DNA of 64,000 nucleotides from Chrysoperla carnea (lineage: Eukaryota; Arthropoda; Insecta; Neuroptera; Chrysopidae): the NCBI RefSeq assembly GCF_905475395.1, contig NC_058338.1, positions 98,255,435 through 98,319,434 of the forward strand, given 5' to 3'. Positions within the stretch are counted from its first letter, which is position 1, and each line of letters begins with the position of its first letter. Positions 33,851-45,834 of this stretch are shown here, one piece after another. A model generated the notes under the pieces. That model did not search any database and was not told the DNA's origin. It was given only the letters and a program-made list of their open reading frames with translations. Position numbers and translations under genes: made by a program.

Positions 33851-35310
33851 TTGAGAAAAGACAACATAATACTATCCATCTTATCTTTCATCTTTTCTTG
33901 CTGATCCTGGTCAAGATACTAGGATAAAGTCGAAAAATAATTGTATTGTCGTAAGAATGCAAATTTTAAGTTAATCAGATTTCTTATAGTTGAAGAAAAT
34001 TACGATGAAAGATTTCGCTACATTCATACATACATACAGGTCAAGCTGGAAAAGCTAGTTAAAAATAGAGGCAAATTTATTAATTAGAAACGTTAACATT
34101 ATAAACGAAAAGTTTTTGGTCGAAACATTTTTCCGTAAACTCGGAAAATCGGTGAAAATCCTTCTAATTTTTTAAGTTTTATATAAGAGCTGGTAAAGTT
34201 ACGAATAAAGTTGATTTAATCGGCTGGATGATAGATATTTATTTTTTTACTGAAATTAGGGGTTAAATGCATTATTCGTATGTATTCCCGAAAAAAAGCT
34301 GCGAAAAATGTTGATTTTAAAATCATTTGAAGACAATTTCATTTTCTTTTGTTTATTTCAATATACATTATAATCGCCAGGAAATTTTGCCGTTGCCAAA
34401 ACCGCAACAAATAATTTTAATAATTTAATAAAAACGTATTCAAATCATTTTAGCAAGGCTGTAATTTGTACTTACATGATTTTCAAATAACGAAAGTTAA
34501 AATAAACTATCGAAAACAATGCCAGCTTTTCCGTACACTACGAAAAAATGTTTGGAACCAAAATTTTTTGTTCCTTTATTATACTCTTGCAAATTTCGCA
34601 TTCTGAATCAAAAACTATTATCTTTATTTTCAGTATTCAAAAGGGCAGACTCTATATTCATCCATTTCATTATTTCTGTTAAAATCGCTCGATTTATTTC
34701 ACAATATTTCGATCTGTTTGTTTTAAAATTAAAATTTTCTTTGTTTAGGACTACAACTTGCTGCAGGTAGATTAAGTCAGCCCCACTAAAGATTGTTGAA
34801 AATATTCCGATATGTAAATAATTCAAAATAAGGCCAATATTAATTTAATAATAAAAACGTCATCCGTTATTTTAAAAAAATATAAAAAATGGAGATGAAT
34901 TTTACACAAAGATTTCATGAAAAACAAAAATTTCAATTATATAAAAAAATAAAACCATTTGTCGAAAATTCATATTTTTCATCATTAATAGTTAATTTTT
35001 TAATCACTAAATTGTATTTCTTTAATTATTGTCAGTTGTATTTTTGTTTTGTTTTATTGTATTGTCTTTGAATTGATTGTAGTTTGTCTTTTTTAAATAA
35101 AATAATTTTTTACTTTTTTAGGATGTTTTCAGTTCTAGCACAGTTCATAAATTTCAATATAAGACATCCTTATTAGTCGCCGCCTTACATCACCTTTTCA
35201 AAATTGCTGGAAATTTATTGTAACCGGAGACTGCCCTTGTTAAAAAACGAAATTGTTAATAAGTGTGAATAACAGTTCTTATTTTAAAAACTCTGAAAAC
35301 GTCTTAAGGG
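33851..35310. other. Intergenic, nothing recognised
   Basis: AT-rich with no exon or element end that I can defend; the short frames at 34519-35071 have no support. 35225-35310 resembles the MITE-family texture. Confidence 0.4.
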
Positions 35311-36234
35311 GCTGCCATTAATTACGTGAGGTATTTAGCGGGGGGGAAGGGGTCGAGCCGAATTTTACTAAATCTAACTTCTGGGAGAGGGGGGGGGATC
35401 TTGGCAAATATCCCGTAATTTTTTTTAGCAGAAAATAATCACTTGGATATGTTGGTTCTAATAATCACTCTTGAGACCGTGCACGAGTCTCCATGAACTC
35501 AATTAGAATAAATATTTTATTAAATTTCATTTAACAATTTACTATTAAATTTATTTGAAATGTCTATTTTAAAATGGTCTGTCTATGTCTATGGTTTACT
35601 TTTCATTCAACCGCTTAAAATCCTGAAAAACCGAAAAAACGATTTTTCTTCTGTAAGCACGATTACTCCAAAACGAAAATGTAATTTTCACCCTCACGGT
35701 ATTATCATTGTAAAGGAGAAAATTGAAACTTGATTTTATTTTTTATTTAAATTAATTTTTGATGATTATTAATGTTAAAATAACTTTTACTATTAAAAGA
35801 ATTTAAAAAAATAACAATTCTATTAACTTCATTAATTTAATAACGATAATATTTATAACACCAGTGATTTATTGTCATTAGTATTCCGCAATATGTTATG
35901 ATTTTTTTTATAATTAATTAAAAATTTAAAATTTTTATTTTTCAATCAAATTTTATATGATAATACCCCGGAATTATGTACTTTCATTCCCGGAATCAGG
36001 TTCAAAGCCAAATTTTATCACGGAATTAGAGACAAATTCCAGAAAGTCCAGAAAATTAACGTTTAATGCTATAAATTAAAGACTTTGGGGTGAAAAAATG
36101 ATCGAAATAATTCTCAATAAATCATTTTATACGACAAACCAATTTTTATAGTGGAAATATTTATATTTACTTCAATAATCAGCTTCATAGTGCATTATGC
36201 CTAAACATCCCGTAATATGGTACATTTACCTTAA
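35311..36234. other. Probable MITE end (GGGGCTGCCATTAATTACGTG) then unclassified AT-rich sequence
   Basis: GGGGCTGCCATTAATTACGT at about 35313, with G-rich tracts to 35398, resembles a widespread insect MITE opening ('ggg gcc ... att acg tga'). The partner end is not found. The rest is unclassified. Confidence 0.3.
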
Positions 36235-37130
36235 ATAGTGATACTCTAGTTGAGATAGGCATATATAAACATACACAAGAATATGTAGCACATATAAAAA
36301 ACGCTTTAATATAACGCATATAAAACATCGTTAGAAAAAAATAGTTTAATATAATAAAAAAAGTTAAAACGAGACACTTTCTGCTCCGAGGAAGGTTACC
36401 CTATGCCATCAAATCAAAAAATTATAGTGTAGAAATGATCATTTTCTTCAAAATTGGTAAAAATGCTCTTAAAAATTAAAAAATAGCGTTCTTTAAATTA
36501 GTTTAATAAATTTTACATTTTTCATCACTTTTCTACAAATTATATATATATACTTTTATACATATACTTTTATGGTATATGGACTCTTTTATGCTAATGC
36601 AGGATTATATGTACAAGCTCTACTTGTGCGGAATTCCGCTTCCGTGGCTACCGTAACCCATGGCTACCCTGCACTCCTCCATATTTATATATATATACTA
36701 GCTGTTACCCGCCCGCTTTGCTGGGCAACATCCCCACTTGCACCCCTCTCTCCACATTTCCTTGCGTTGGATAACATTTTTGTAATGTACACGTCATGCT
36801 CTTTTATTTGATACCCCACTTAGGTATATTTGTAAATATTCGATATTTCCTTCCCACTTTCTCGCTACACCTTTCTACCCTCCGGAGGTTAAAAAAATTT
36901 CTAAATGTAATTTAAAACATTCTGACCAAGTTTTGAACTATTAAAAGCCATAATTGAAAAATATGAATTTTTTATTCATGAACACCCCCGCAACCCCCCT
37001 TGTGGGTGGAATTTCGTAAAATCCGTTCTTAGCTGACCTCTACTTGGCAAAAGGAATATTCCTGCCAAATTTCAAGTCTCTAGGTCTTATAGTTCCAGAG
37101 ATATCGTGATGAGTGACTATCTATCTATAT
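36235..37130. repeat. Repeat G fragment (inverted) and conserved insect interspersed repeat
   Basis: 36235-36420 is the inverse of 26246-26400. 36697-36895 (CTAGCTGTTACCCGCCCGCT ...) matches 2537-2735. 36895-37130 continues with a different tail (ATCGTGATGAGTGACTA) that is also familiar from arthropod repeats. Confidence 0.6.
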
Positions 37131-37162
37131 AGATCTATAGAAAGTCTCCTATATATTTATAG

Positions 37163-37164
<2 letters not shown>

Positions 37165-37230
<66 letters not shown>
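37165..37230. repeat. (TA)n microsatellite
   Basis: An almost pure TA run of more than 50 bases with interruptions at its left end. Confidence 0.95.
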
Positions 37231-37232
<2 letters not shown>

Positions 37233-37374
37233 CTCACAAGTAGAGAAAAAATTAGTTGCAAAACCGGACCCGTTTTTTAGTATAGGACAAAATATATAGA
37301 ACTCTTGAATATCGGTTATTAGGATACATAAATAACTACTCGATTATGAATTTAATTGAATACTAGTATATTTT

Positions 37375-37745
37375 AATGTAAACAAGTGAAAACAAACAAT
37401 TGACTGAGTTAATTGTTGAAATACCATGCATAGTCAGTGTTGAATTCTTTATCACATTACACATACAAACATGTGACACATACATAACTGATAATCAAGT
37501 GTAGTACATATTTCCGCCTAATTGGAACCGCCTTTTTGATAAGGAACATTTTTTACATTTAAACTTTTGTTCTATCTCTAACGGACGGACGGACGAACAA
37601 CCGGAAATGGACTAATTAGGTGATTTTATGAACACCTATGACAAAATTTTTTTCCTAGCATCATTATTTTTAAGCGTTACAAACTTTGGACTAAACTTAA
37701 TATACTATGTACATTTCATATATACATGGTATAAACATTCGTTTA
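37375..37745 (-). repeat. Repeat A copy, internally deleted
   Basis: Starts AACAAGTGAAAACAAACAAT and ends with CATATATACATGGTATAA like the fuller copies at 44466 and 49326. The middle is shortened, jumping from the AGATAGAACA region (37570) to GACGGACGGAC. Confidence 0.8.
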
Positions 37746-37904
37746 AAATACAGAGACACGTTTTTAGAAAAAATAAACAATGACAACTAACTTCACGTCA
37801 GATTATTATAATAGTACTACCAACATAGTAACAACACAATACCGTAGTGTGCAGGACAAAAATAAATCGATTTTTCAACAAGAACTCAGGTAAAATAATT
37901 AAAA

Positions 37905-38255
37905 TAGCTGAATTTAGTCAATCCAGGGTGAAACCAGCTTAGCCTGAGAGCTGCACCTGCTGCGCATTTCTCTCCAAAGAAGTCAGTTGGCAGGAAGTGC
38001 AGAATTACCTCAAGTGCTTTTAATGGAGTTGTCCGTAGGCACCCCGAGATTAGCATGGATGCTAACCGTTGGACTTTACCTAGTACCTTTTGGTGGATTC
38101 TTTTTTCTAGTGCTCTCTACCATACTAGCGACTCATAGAATAGTATGGGTCTAATGACCGCAATGTATAGCCAATGACCCATTTTCGGGTTTTAGCCCCA
38201 ATATTTCCCCATGGCCTTTTTGCAGGTGTATAGTGCCACAGTTGCCTTGAAAAAA
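37905..38255 (-). pseudogene. Jockey-type non-LTR retrotransposon RT C-terminal fragment
   Basis: On the minus strand a broken frame reads AVIRPILFYESLVW, stop, RALEKRIHQKVLGKVQRLA, SMLISGCLRTTPLKALEVI. In the jockey-like RT family this is the region after the catalytic palm (AVIRPIL..GSLVWW...QR). One in-frame stop and an upstream frame change show it is dead. About 115 codons remain; nothing of the endonuclease is seen. Confidence 0.8.
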
Positions 38256-38759
38256 CCCGAAGAAAAAAGAAGAAAATTAAAGGCGAAAAAATAATTAAAT
38301 GAGTTACTTAAATTTGTATAATATTAAAAATATATAACTAAGTTCTAAGCTTTTAAATTTTGCTTTCAATTATTAGTCTAGTTAACATCTACGATTTTTT
38401 CTAACTTTTTAATTATATAAAATTTGAAAAAATTATTTTTATGTAGCTTTTAACTTCATTTTTTTTCATTTTTTTTTCATTTATTTGACATATTAATCAA
38501 TTTTACAAATTTTTTTGACATTGCAAGCCAAGTTATCAAAATAATACAAAATAGTTACAATATAATTACAAAAGAAAAAAAATTGAAAGTAATTCTCTAA
38601 ATAAATGAATTCATCCATCAAAAAAAATACAATTCTTAAATAATTATAATATTTAGTATAATAGTAAATTATAATATCTGCCTCTTCTAGATTTTCTTTC
38701 CACACTTTTAAATTATTTAATTTTCACCATCCCAGGACCTCGTATTTACTAACCCAATA

Positions 38760-38950
38760 AAACTAAATTTTTTTTTTTTTTTTTAAATATAACCATCTCA
38801 ATCTAGCGAATCCCTCGATTTAACCAATTCTTCGTGATCCACTTGAATTGTCCATAAGAGTCAATGTAAGATATACCTTTACATTCCGAACAGCTTATTT
38901 TTATTACAAAGCTTCTTTTTGATGCCTTCTATGTTCCAAAAAACTATATT
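38760..38950 (-). pseudogene. LINE ORF2 remnant: endonuclease start joined to a 3' end with poly-A
   Basis: Directly after ORF1 on the minus strand a frame reads IVFWNIEGIKKKLC, the usual opening of an APE-type endonuclease, but stops after about 20 residues. It leads to a poly-A tract (16 A, the T run at 38769-38784). I infer that almost all of ORF2 has been deleted. Confidence 0.6.
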
Positions 38951-39624
38951 TAAATCTTTAAGTTTTTTTTACCAGAAGTGTTGGTGCTATTGATTTTTTT
39001 ACATTCTTGAACAATTCTATTCACTTCATCCCCTTCCTCCGATGATTGAGGTATGGGTCGTTTAGGTCTTTGGGTATTAAATTTTTCGTTATAATTTTCT
39101 TGCCGCTTCCTTCTGTTCTCAGCTTCCCTTGCTCTTAATATCTTGGGCAAATCATCATTAATAAAAATTTTCGTACCCTTTAATTTAGTTCGTTCTCTTA
39201 TAATTTGAGTTTTAATCTTATTATTATTTAAATGAATACGAATAGGCCTGGGCTTTAATGCTGTGACACATTTTCCTAATCTATACGATTTTTGAATATC
39301 TTCGCTTTTCACATTCAATTGTAGTTTTGAGTTAATCATTTTTAAAACGCTTTCTTCAACATCTTCCTCAACATCGGGACTCTCGCTTAACCCATAAATA
39401 ATCAAATTATTGTCATTTAATTTTTTTTCCATTTGCAATATTGTTTCATTTTGTGACTCAACTACTCTTTCCAGTTCAGAACATCTAGACTGTAGCTGTT
39501 GGTTCATTTGTTTCAATTCCTTCATCTCGTTCATTATTTTATTTTCGTTTAATTCCAATCTTTCGTTAAAAAATGTAGAAATGGCTTGAAACAAATTTTT
39601 ATTATCTTCAGTTAATGAATCCAT
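38950..39624 (-). CDS. Non-LTR retrotransposon ORF1 protein (coiled coil plus RRM-like), intact frame
   Basis: 224 residues. Residues 20-75 form a coiled coil (MNEMKELKQMNQQLQSRCSE and on), followed by NNLIIYGLSES, the start of an L1-ORF1-like RNA-binding domain, then SYRLGK...KPRPIRIHL and LKGTKIFINDDLP, then a basic end. These motifs recur in ORF1 of many insect LINEs and in L1 transposase-22-type proteins. ORF1p binds element RNA as a trimer. The frame is open although ORF2 next to it is nearly all gone, so it cannot move on its own. A 26-base T run (A on the coding strand) lies immediately before the start codon. Confidence 0.8.
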   Translation of the reverse strand: MDSLTEDNKNLFQAISTFFNERLELNENKIMNEMKELKQMNQQLQSRCSELERVVESQNETILQMEKKLNDNNLIIYGLSESPDVEEDVEESVLKMINSKLQLNVKSEDIQKSYRLGKCVTALKPRPIRIHLNNNKIKTQIIRERTKLKGTKIFINDDLPKILRAREAENRRKRQENYNEKFNTQRPKRPIPQSSEEGDEVNRIVQECKKINSTNTSGKKNLKI

Positions 39625-39705
39625 TATTGTTTTTTTTTTTTTTTTTTTTTTTTTTTCTTATATATATAGATAAACAAAGTTATTTAAAAATAAAAAATTT
39701 TATTG

Positions 39706-39800
39706 CTTTTCACAAGATTCGAACCCAACGCACCTCAAGTTAACTTTTTCAGAGTCGTACAACAAATACACACAGCTATGGTGACACAAGATATATTGTT
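39706..39800 (-). repeat. tRNA-like sequence upstream of LINE ORF1
   Basis: On the minus strand GGGTTCGAATCTTGTG is a B-box-like motif, about 55 bases after CACCATAGCTGTGTGT, a weak A-box candidate. It may be a pol III head of a SINE or part of the LINE 5' region. Folding is not convincing. Confidence 0.35.
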
Positions 39801-40236
39801 AATAATTTAATACAGTATATTATTGAATGTTTACAATTTTTGACGAAAATTGTATTCTAATTAATTCAGTTTATGGTTTTAGTCTAAAAGAAAAGGATAT
39901 TTTTTAACACAATTTTATACTGTTTCACCTTTAAAACTATATTTTACAGTGTCAATGATTTAATTAATGTTTAGTATGAAGTAAATGTAGTTCCTTTTTT
40001 AGGTTATTGATAATTTGAATGACAACTTGATTTTAGCAATTTTAACTTTTATTATATATTTTTATTTTTAAGCACTAAAATTTCAAACTTTCAATAAATT
40101 TCACTTATTAAACCGTAAACTATTACTTTTACACTTAGATTCAAATATTTGGCTGCAAATTCTTCTTAAATTTTCTAATTTTTTCTCAGTACTTTATGTC
40201 CTGATTCATTCATTCCGCTCAACCGATACACCGATA

Positions 40237-41005
40237 ACTTTTAACTATAAAAAATTAAAACAATTAAAAAATTTAAAAAAAATTAATTTTTCATTAGTTT
40301 TTTTCATTTGTTAATTTTCAAATGTTAATAACAAATTGAAAAATCAAAATTTTAAAATTTAAAAAACGGTAATTTATTTGTAAGCCTAATAAGAATAACT
40401 TCAAGGAGGGAAAAAAATTCTGGGGTTTTAATTTAATAATTATCGGAGATTTTATATTAACATTCTGTATAGAAAGAATTGTTAATTAACATTACATAAC
40501 TAATGGAAAAATTGGGAAAAAAATTTTTAAACCACGGATTATTGTTTATTCATGTATCTCAAAACTACATTAATTTTATTATTTATCAATATTCATATTT
40601 TATATGTTTAAATAATTTTTTTTGTTAGTAGGTCTCGGAGACAGAACGCGCGCGAGAGCCAAACTTGACGTATTTTGCGCTATTTTCAAGGCTCTATAAA
40701 AATTATAAATATAGAGATACAATTTCGGCAGTTAGAAACTTTATTTTAGGAAACTTCTTCATCTTTTTGGATCTTTTTTCAGATTTTGAAAATTTTCAAT
40801 ATTTTTTGAGTTATTCAAAAAAAAAACTGAGCCCCCTATTTTATTTTTCACTTAATTGTTTATAACTTTTGCAATTTTTTTCAGCGCCATTTCGGATTTT
40901 TCAGTAAACTTTCTACATAAAATTACGAATCGAATGACACCTGTTTCGTAATTTTCGGAGAATATACAAGAAAGTTAGAAAAAATCGTAGATGTTAACTA
41001 GACTA
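40237..41005. repeat. Repeat H copy 1
   Basis: Matches 43695-44455 over about 760 bases, including GTAAGCCTAATAAGAATAAC, GGTCTCGGAGACAGAACGCG and CGAATGACACCTGTTTCG. No coding frame is shared. One copy lies outside and one inside the 18.6-kb element. Confidence 0.8.
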
Positions 41006-41134
41006 TATTTTTAAAATCTAATATTTCATTCCTAGCAATGATAATGAAAATTTTTTTAAATATTTATATAGAAAATTACAGGTAACAAATAGGGAAAGAA
41101 AAATTATTAATTATGAAAACGTTTTTAATTTTGT

Positions 41135-41673
41135 GTTTTTTTTTTTTTTTTTTATACCATGTATATATGAAATATACATAGTATATTAAGTTTAGTCCCA
41201 AGTTTGTAACGCTTAAAAATAATGATGCTAGGAAAAAAATTTTGTCATAGGTGTTCATAAAATCACTTAATTAGTCCATTTCTGGTTGTCCGTCCGTCCG
41301 TCTATGGACACGATAACTCAAAAACGAAAAAAGATATTGAGCTGAAATTTTTACAGCGTACTCAGGACGTAAAAAGTGAGGTCAAATGAGCATCATAGGT
41401 CAATTGGGTCTTGGGTCCGTAGGACCCATCTTGTAAAACGTTAGAGATAGAACAAAAGTTTAAATTTAAAAAAAGTTCCTTATCAAAAATTAAACAACTT
41501 TTGTTTGAAACATTTTTTCGTAAACATCACTATTTACCCGTGAGGGGTCCAATTAGGCGGAAATTTTATAATATGTACTATACTTGATTATCAGTTATGT
41601 ATGTGTCACATGTTTGTATGTGTAATGTGATAAAGAAATCAACACTGACTATGCATGGTATTTCAACAATTAA

Positions 41674-41676
<3 letters not shown>
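41135..41676 (+). repeat. Repeat A copy, split by a LINE
   Basis: Runs from TATACCATGTATATATGAAA to CAACAATTAACTC, where a (TA)n tract and the LINE 3' end interrupt it; other copies continue AGTCAATTGTTTG. Read in reverse it encodes the short hydrophobic frame MNTYDKIFFLASLFLSVTNL..., also open at 37629-37740 and 45741-45941. Confidence 0.75.

Positions 41677-41745
<69 letters not shown>
41677..41745. repeat. (TA)n tract at LINE 3' end
   Basis: An almost pure TA repeat between repeat A and the LINE's 3' end; probably the LINE tail or an expansion of it. Confidence 0.8.
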
Positions 41746-41749
<4 letters not shown>

Positions 41750-42227
41750 TCTTGAGATTAAACTGTATGTTAAAGGTTAAAGTTTGTAGTTTATGTGTTA
41801 AACATAGGAGTTAAATAGTTAAATAGAGTTATACACTTTGATTTTTTTTAAAGAACTTAATCACACTGGTATTATTTGATTCACTGTCACTTAATATATT
41901 TTTTAGATTGTTTGCATTTAGATTTAGTTCGATTCTCAACTTTGAGTAAATTTTGCAAGTAAGTAGTAGGTGTTTTATGGTTAAGGGAGTATTGCATGTT
42001 TGACACATTGGTTGAGGGGATTTTGTAAGCAGATACTTATATTATGGGTTAGTTTTGAGTGTCCCATTCTCAGTCTCGTTATTATCACTTGGTCTTTTCT
42101 GTTGGTGTTTAGTGAGGTCTGCCATATTTGTTTGTCATCTTTTATTTCTTTGAGTTTGTTATGATGTACCTTTTGCAATTCGTCAGTGCGTTTCTGTATA
42201 AATAATTCATTTATATGGCTTAGAATG
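41746..42227 (-). pseudogene. I-type LINE, 3' part of ORF2 and 3' untranslated region
   Basis: On the minus strand from 42227: INELFIQKRTDELQKVHHNK then TNRKDQVIITRLRMGHSKLT, the conserved region after RNase H in I/R1/jockey-group ORF2 (pattern RR..V.LTRLR.GH..LTH). The frame continues from the LINE part that ends at 60808, so this is one copy split by the 18.6-kb element. It stops at 41981. Confidence 0.85.
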
Positions 42228-43140
42228 ATGCTGAAGTTGGCCGCTAAAAAAAAATAGTCGAGAAAATAAAGGATAAAAAAAAAACATTAATTGTGACTTA
42301 GAATGGAATAATTCATAACACTATATTATAAGATCAACTCCCAGGATCATTCAGCTACCCATAAAAAGTGAAATTAATAAGAAAATCTTGGGAAAATCAT
42401 CCTCTTTGTATTATTATGACCAACAAATTTATTTTGCTTACGTTAGTTTTAAGCTACGTTTAACAATGAGTAATGAATATAAGATATTCAAAAAAAAAAA
42501 TATGGAAAATTTCGGAAAATATGTAAGAAAATTTTCTTATGGAAAAAACTTTTTTTTGGAAAATTTTCTTGAATGTTGAAAGACATTTGAAGGCTATTGA
42601 AACATTTTAGCTAGAATTGATCACTGTTTGAAAACTATTGAGTGAATTTTAGTTGAATTTTAAAATAGGTATATGTGTTATAGAATAATCATCTTTGGAA
42701 AAGCGTCATAATTTTCTTCAGCAAAATAACTTTTTCATTTAAGAAAATTTTCTCGTTAAATGAAAGGCTATTGAAACAATTTAGGTAGAATTGGTGACTG
42801 TTTGGCCACCATTTTCAATGATTATCCTATTTTAAATGAAAGGTAATATGTACATTGTTTAATTGTTAGCGGGTGTTTTTTGGAAAATTGACAATAATTT
42901 TTTTCTGCAAATTAAATTTTTTTTTTTTAAATAATTTTTTGGAATAACGAATGCATTTCGAAACAATCTATCCAGAATTGATCACTGTTTGAAAACTATT
43001 GAGTGAATTTTAGTTGAATTTTAAAATAGGTATATGTGTTATAGAATAATCATCTTTGGAAAAGCGTCATAATTTTCTTCAGCAAAATAAATTTTTCGTT
43101 TAAGAAAATTTTCTGGTTAAATGAAAGGCTATTGAAACAA
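42228..43140. repeat. Left terminal inverted repeat of the 18.6-kb element
   Basis: The outer 360 or so bases match the right end closely (CATTAATTGTGAC, CTACCCATAAAAAGTGAAAT, GGGAAAATCATCCTCTTTGT). Then follow three units of 174-186 bp, marked by AATTGATCACTGTTTGAAAA at about 42614, (variant) 42788 and 42974. Confidence 0.9.
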
Positions 43141-45020
43141 TTACATTACACATAAACAAATACATTGTTTATGAGTAAATTGAAATTTTTGTTATGTAGC
43201 TTTTATCTATATATTATTATTTTTATGCTTTTAACTATAAAAAATTAAAACAATTAAAAAATTTAAAAAAAAAGTCCTGATGCGTAATTGTCGTATCTGG
43301 AATAGTTATTGTAATAATAAAAGCCACAGATCGAATGAAAAAGGCAAGTTTGATGGAATATTAATATTAAAAATTCCAAAAAAAATAGTAAAAATTTTTT
43401 TTTTGTAAAAAATAACGCATGTCTATTTTTATTATAAAATAGAGTATATAAAAAAAATTGTTTATAACAAATTATTTATTTAATAAATAAATGAAAACTT
43501 TTTTTTTATATAATCCGGAAGCAAAATAAAATTTATGATTTTTAGATTTTAAACGGTTTCTTAATATTAATAATTAGTAGCTAAAAAGATTGTTAATTAA
43601 CAAACGCATTTTTAAGCAACAAATAAATTTTTTTAAGAAACCGTTTTTTTATTTTAAATAAAAATTTTCGATTTACTCATAAACAATGTATTTTTATGTA
43701 GCTTTTAACTATAAAAAATTAAAACAATTAAAAAATAAAAAATAATTTTTTCATTACTTTTTTTCATTTGTTAATTTTCAAATGTTAATAACAAGTTGAA
43801 AAATCAAAATTTAAAAACGGTAGTTTATTTGTAAGCCTAATAAGAATAACTTCACGGAGGGAAAAAAATTCTGGGGTTTTAATTTAATAATTATCGGAGA
43901 TTTTACGTTATCATTCTGAATAGAAAAAATTGTTAGTTAACAATTACATAACTAATGGAAAAATTTCGAAAAAAAATTGTAAACCACGGATTATTGTTTA
44001 TTCATGTATCTCAAAACTACATTAATTTTTTTATTTATTAATATTCATATTTTATATGTTTAAATAATTTTTTTTGTTAGTAGGTCTCAGAGACAGAACG
44101 CGCGAGAGAGCCAGACTTGCTGTATTTTGCGCTATTGTCAAGGCTCTGCAAAAATTATAAATATTAGAGATACAATTTCGGCAGTCGGAACTTTATTTTA
44201 GGAAATTTCTTCATCTTTTTGGATCTTTTTTCAGATTTCGAAAATTTTCAATGTTTTTGGAGTTATTCAAAAAAAAAACTGAGCCCCCTGTTTTATTTTT
44301 CACTTAACTGTTTATAACTTTTGCAATTTTTTTCAGCGCCATTTCGGATTTTTCAGTAAACTTTCTACATAAAATTACGAATCGAATGACACCTGTTTCG
44401 TAATTTTCGGAGAATATATAAAAAAGTTCGAAAAAATCGTACATGTTAACCAGACTTTTATTAAAAAACAAGTGAAAACAAACAATTGACTGAGTTAATT
44501 GTTGAAATACCATGCATAGTCAGTGTTGATTTCTTTATCACATTACACATACAAACATGTGACACATACATTACTGATAATCAAGTATAGTACATATTAG
44601 AAAATTTCCGCCTAATTGGCGCCCTCACGGGTAAACAATGATGTTTACGAAAAAATGTTTTAAACAAAAGTTGTTTAATTTTTGATAAGGAACATTTTTT
44701 ACATTTAAACTTTTGTTCTATCTCTAACGGTTTAAGGGATGGGTCCTACGGACCCAAGACCCAATTGACCTATGGTGCTCATTTACGAACTTGACCTCAC
44801 TTTTTACGTCCTGAGTACGTTGTAAAAATTCAGCTCGATATCTTTTTTCGTTCTTGAGTTATCGTGTCCACAGACGGACGGACAACCGGAAATGGACTAA
44901 TTAGGTGATTTTATGAACACCTTTGACAAAATTTTTTTTCCTACCATCATTATTTTTAAGCGTTATAAACTTGGGCCTAAACTTAATATACTATGTATAT
45001 TTCATATATACATGGTATAA
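43141..45020. repeat. Interior repeats: repeat H copy 2 and repeat A copy
   Basis: 43222-43272 is a scrap of the start of repeat H; 43695-44455 a full repeat H copy; 44466-45020 a repeat A copy on the minus strand beginning AACAAGTGAAAACAAACAAT. 43273-43690 is AT-rich without recognised features. Confidence 0.75.
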
Positions 45021-45834
45021 TAAATAACTTTTGTTTGAGGCATTTTTTCGTAAAAATCATTGTTTTCCCGTATGGAAGCAATTTTAAACAATACTTTGGT
45101 TTCCATTTTAGTATCCAACATAAAAGATAGAGAGATGACAATTTGTAGATACCTTCAAGTAGAGAGCCTTATGGAAAAATTTTGTACAAAACGAAAGTGT
45201 TTGCTAAAAAATACTTCGTAAAATTTTCGAAAACTGGGACAATGGCGACCAGAAGAACTCAATTTGCCTAGTCAATTGTTTTTTCACATAATGCACACAA
45301 TTTCATGTTAGGTAAAGTTCATTTTTTAAAACTTGTGTGATTGCAATTTTTGTTTTTTACGAATACAAGAGGTTGAAATGAGCAAGAACTTAATTCCTCA
45401 TGAATCTCTAAGCATGAGCGCTTATGCCGATAATCGATTGAAAACATAAGCAGAACTAAAAATTTTAACATTTCTGAAACTCAAATTAATTTTTCACGCA
45501 TCATATCTTAAAAACTATTAGACATAAGGGCTATGGAGTGCCTTCAATTGTTAAAAATTTAATTTAACATGGCACAGATCGGTAAATGAATAATAGTTTA
45601 AAAATACTAAAAAACATGCTTTTGTAACTAGCTGAATTAAAAGCTATAGAATAATTTCTTTAAATACAAAAAAAATCATTTTATCGTAAAACAGCGCAGG
45701 GTGCTAAATTTGAATTTCAAGCGTGGTTTTTATCACAAATTTATTCAAAAAAATTCAATATAAATATGGTGGGAGCGCAAATAAATGTATATATTTTTAA
45801 ATGTCCGAATCGTGAATCCTCAAAAGATCCTTTT
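45021..45834. other. Interior AT-rich sequence
   Basis: Partly similar to 4790-5060 (AAAATTTTAGCATTTCTGAA against AAAATTTTAACATTTCTGAA), so a decayed repeat. No gene seen. Confidence 0.4.
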
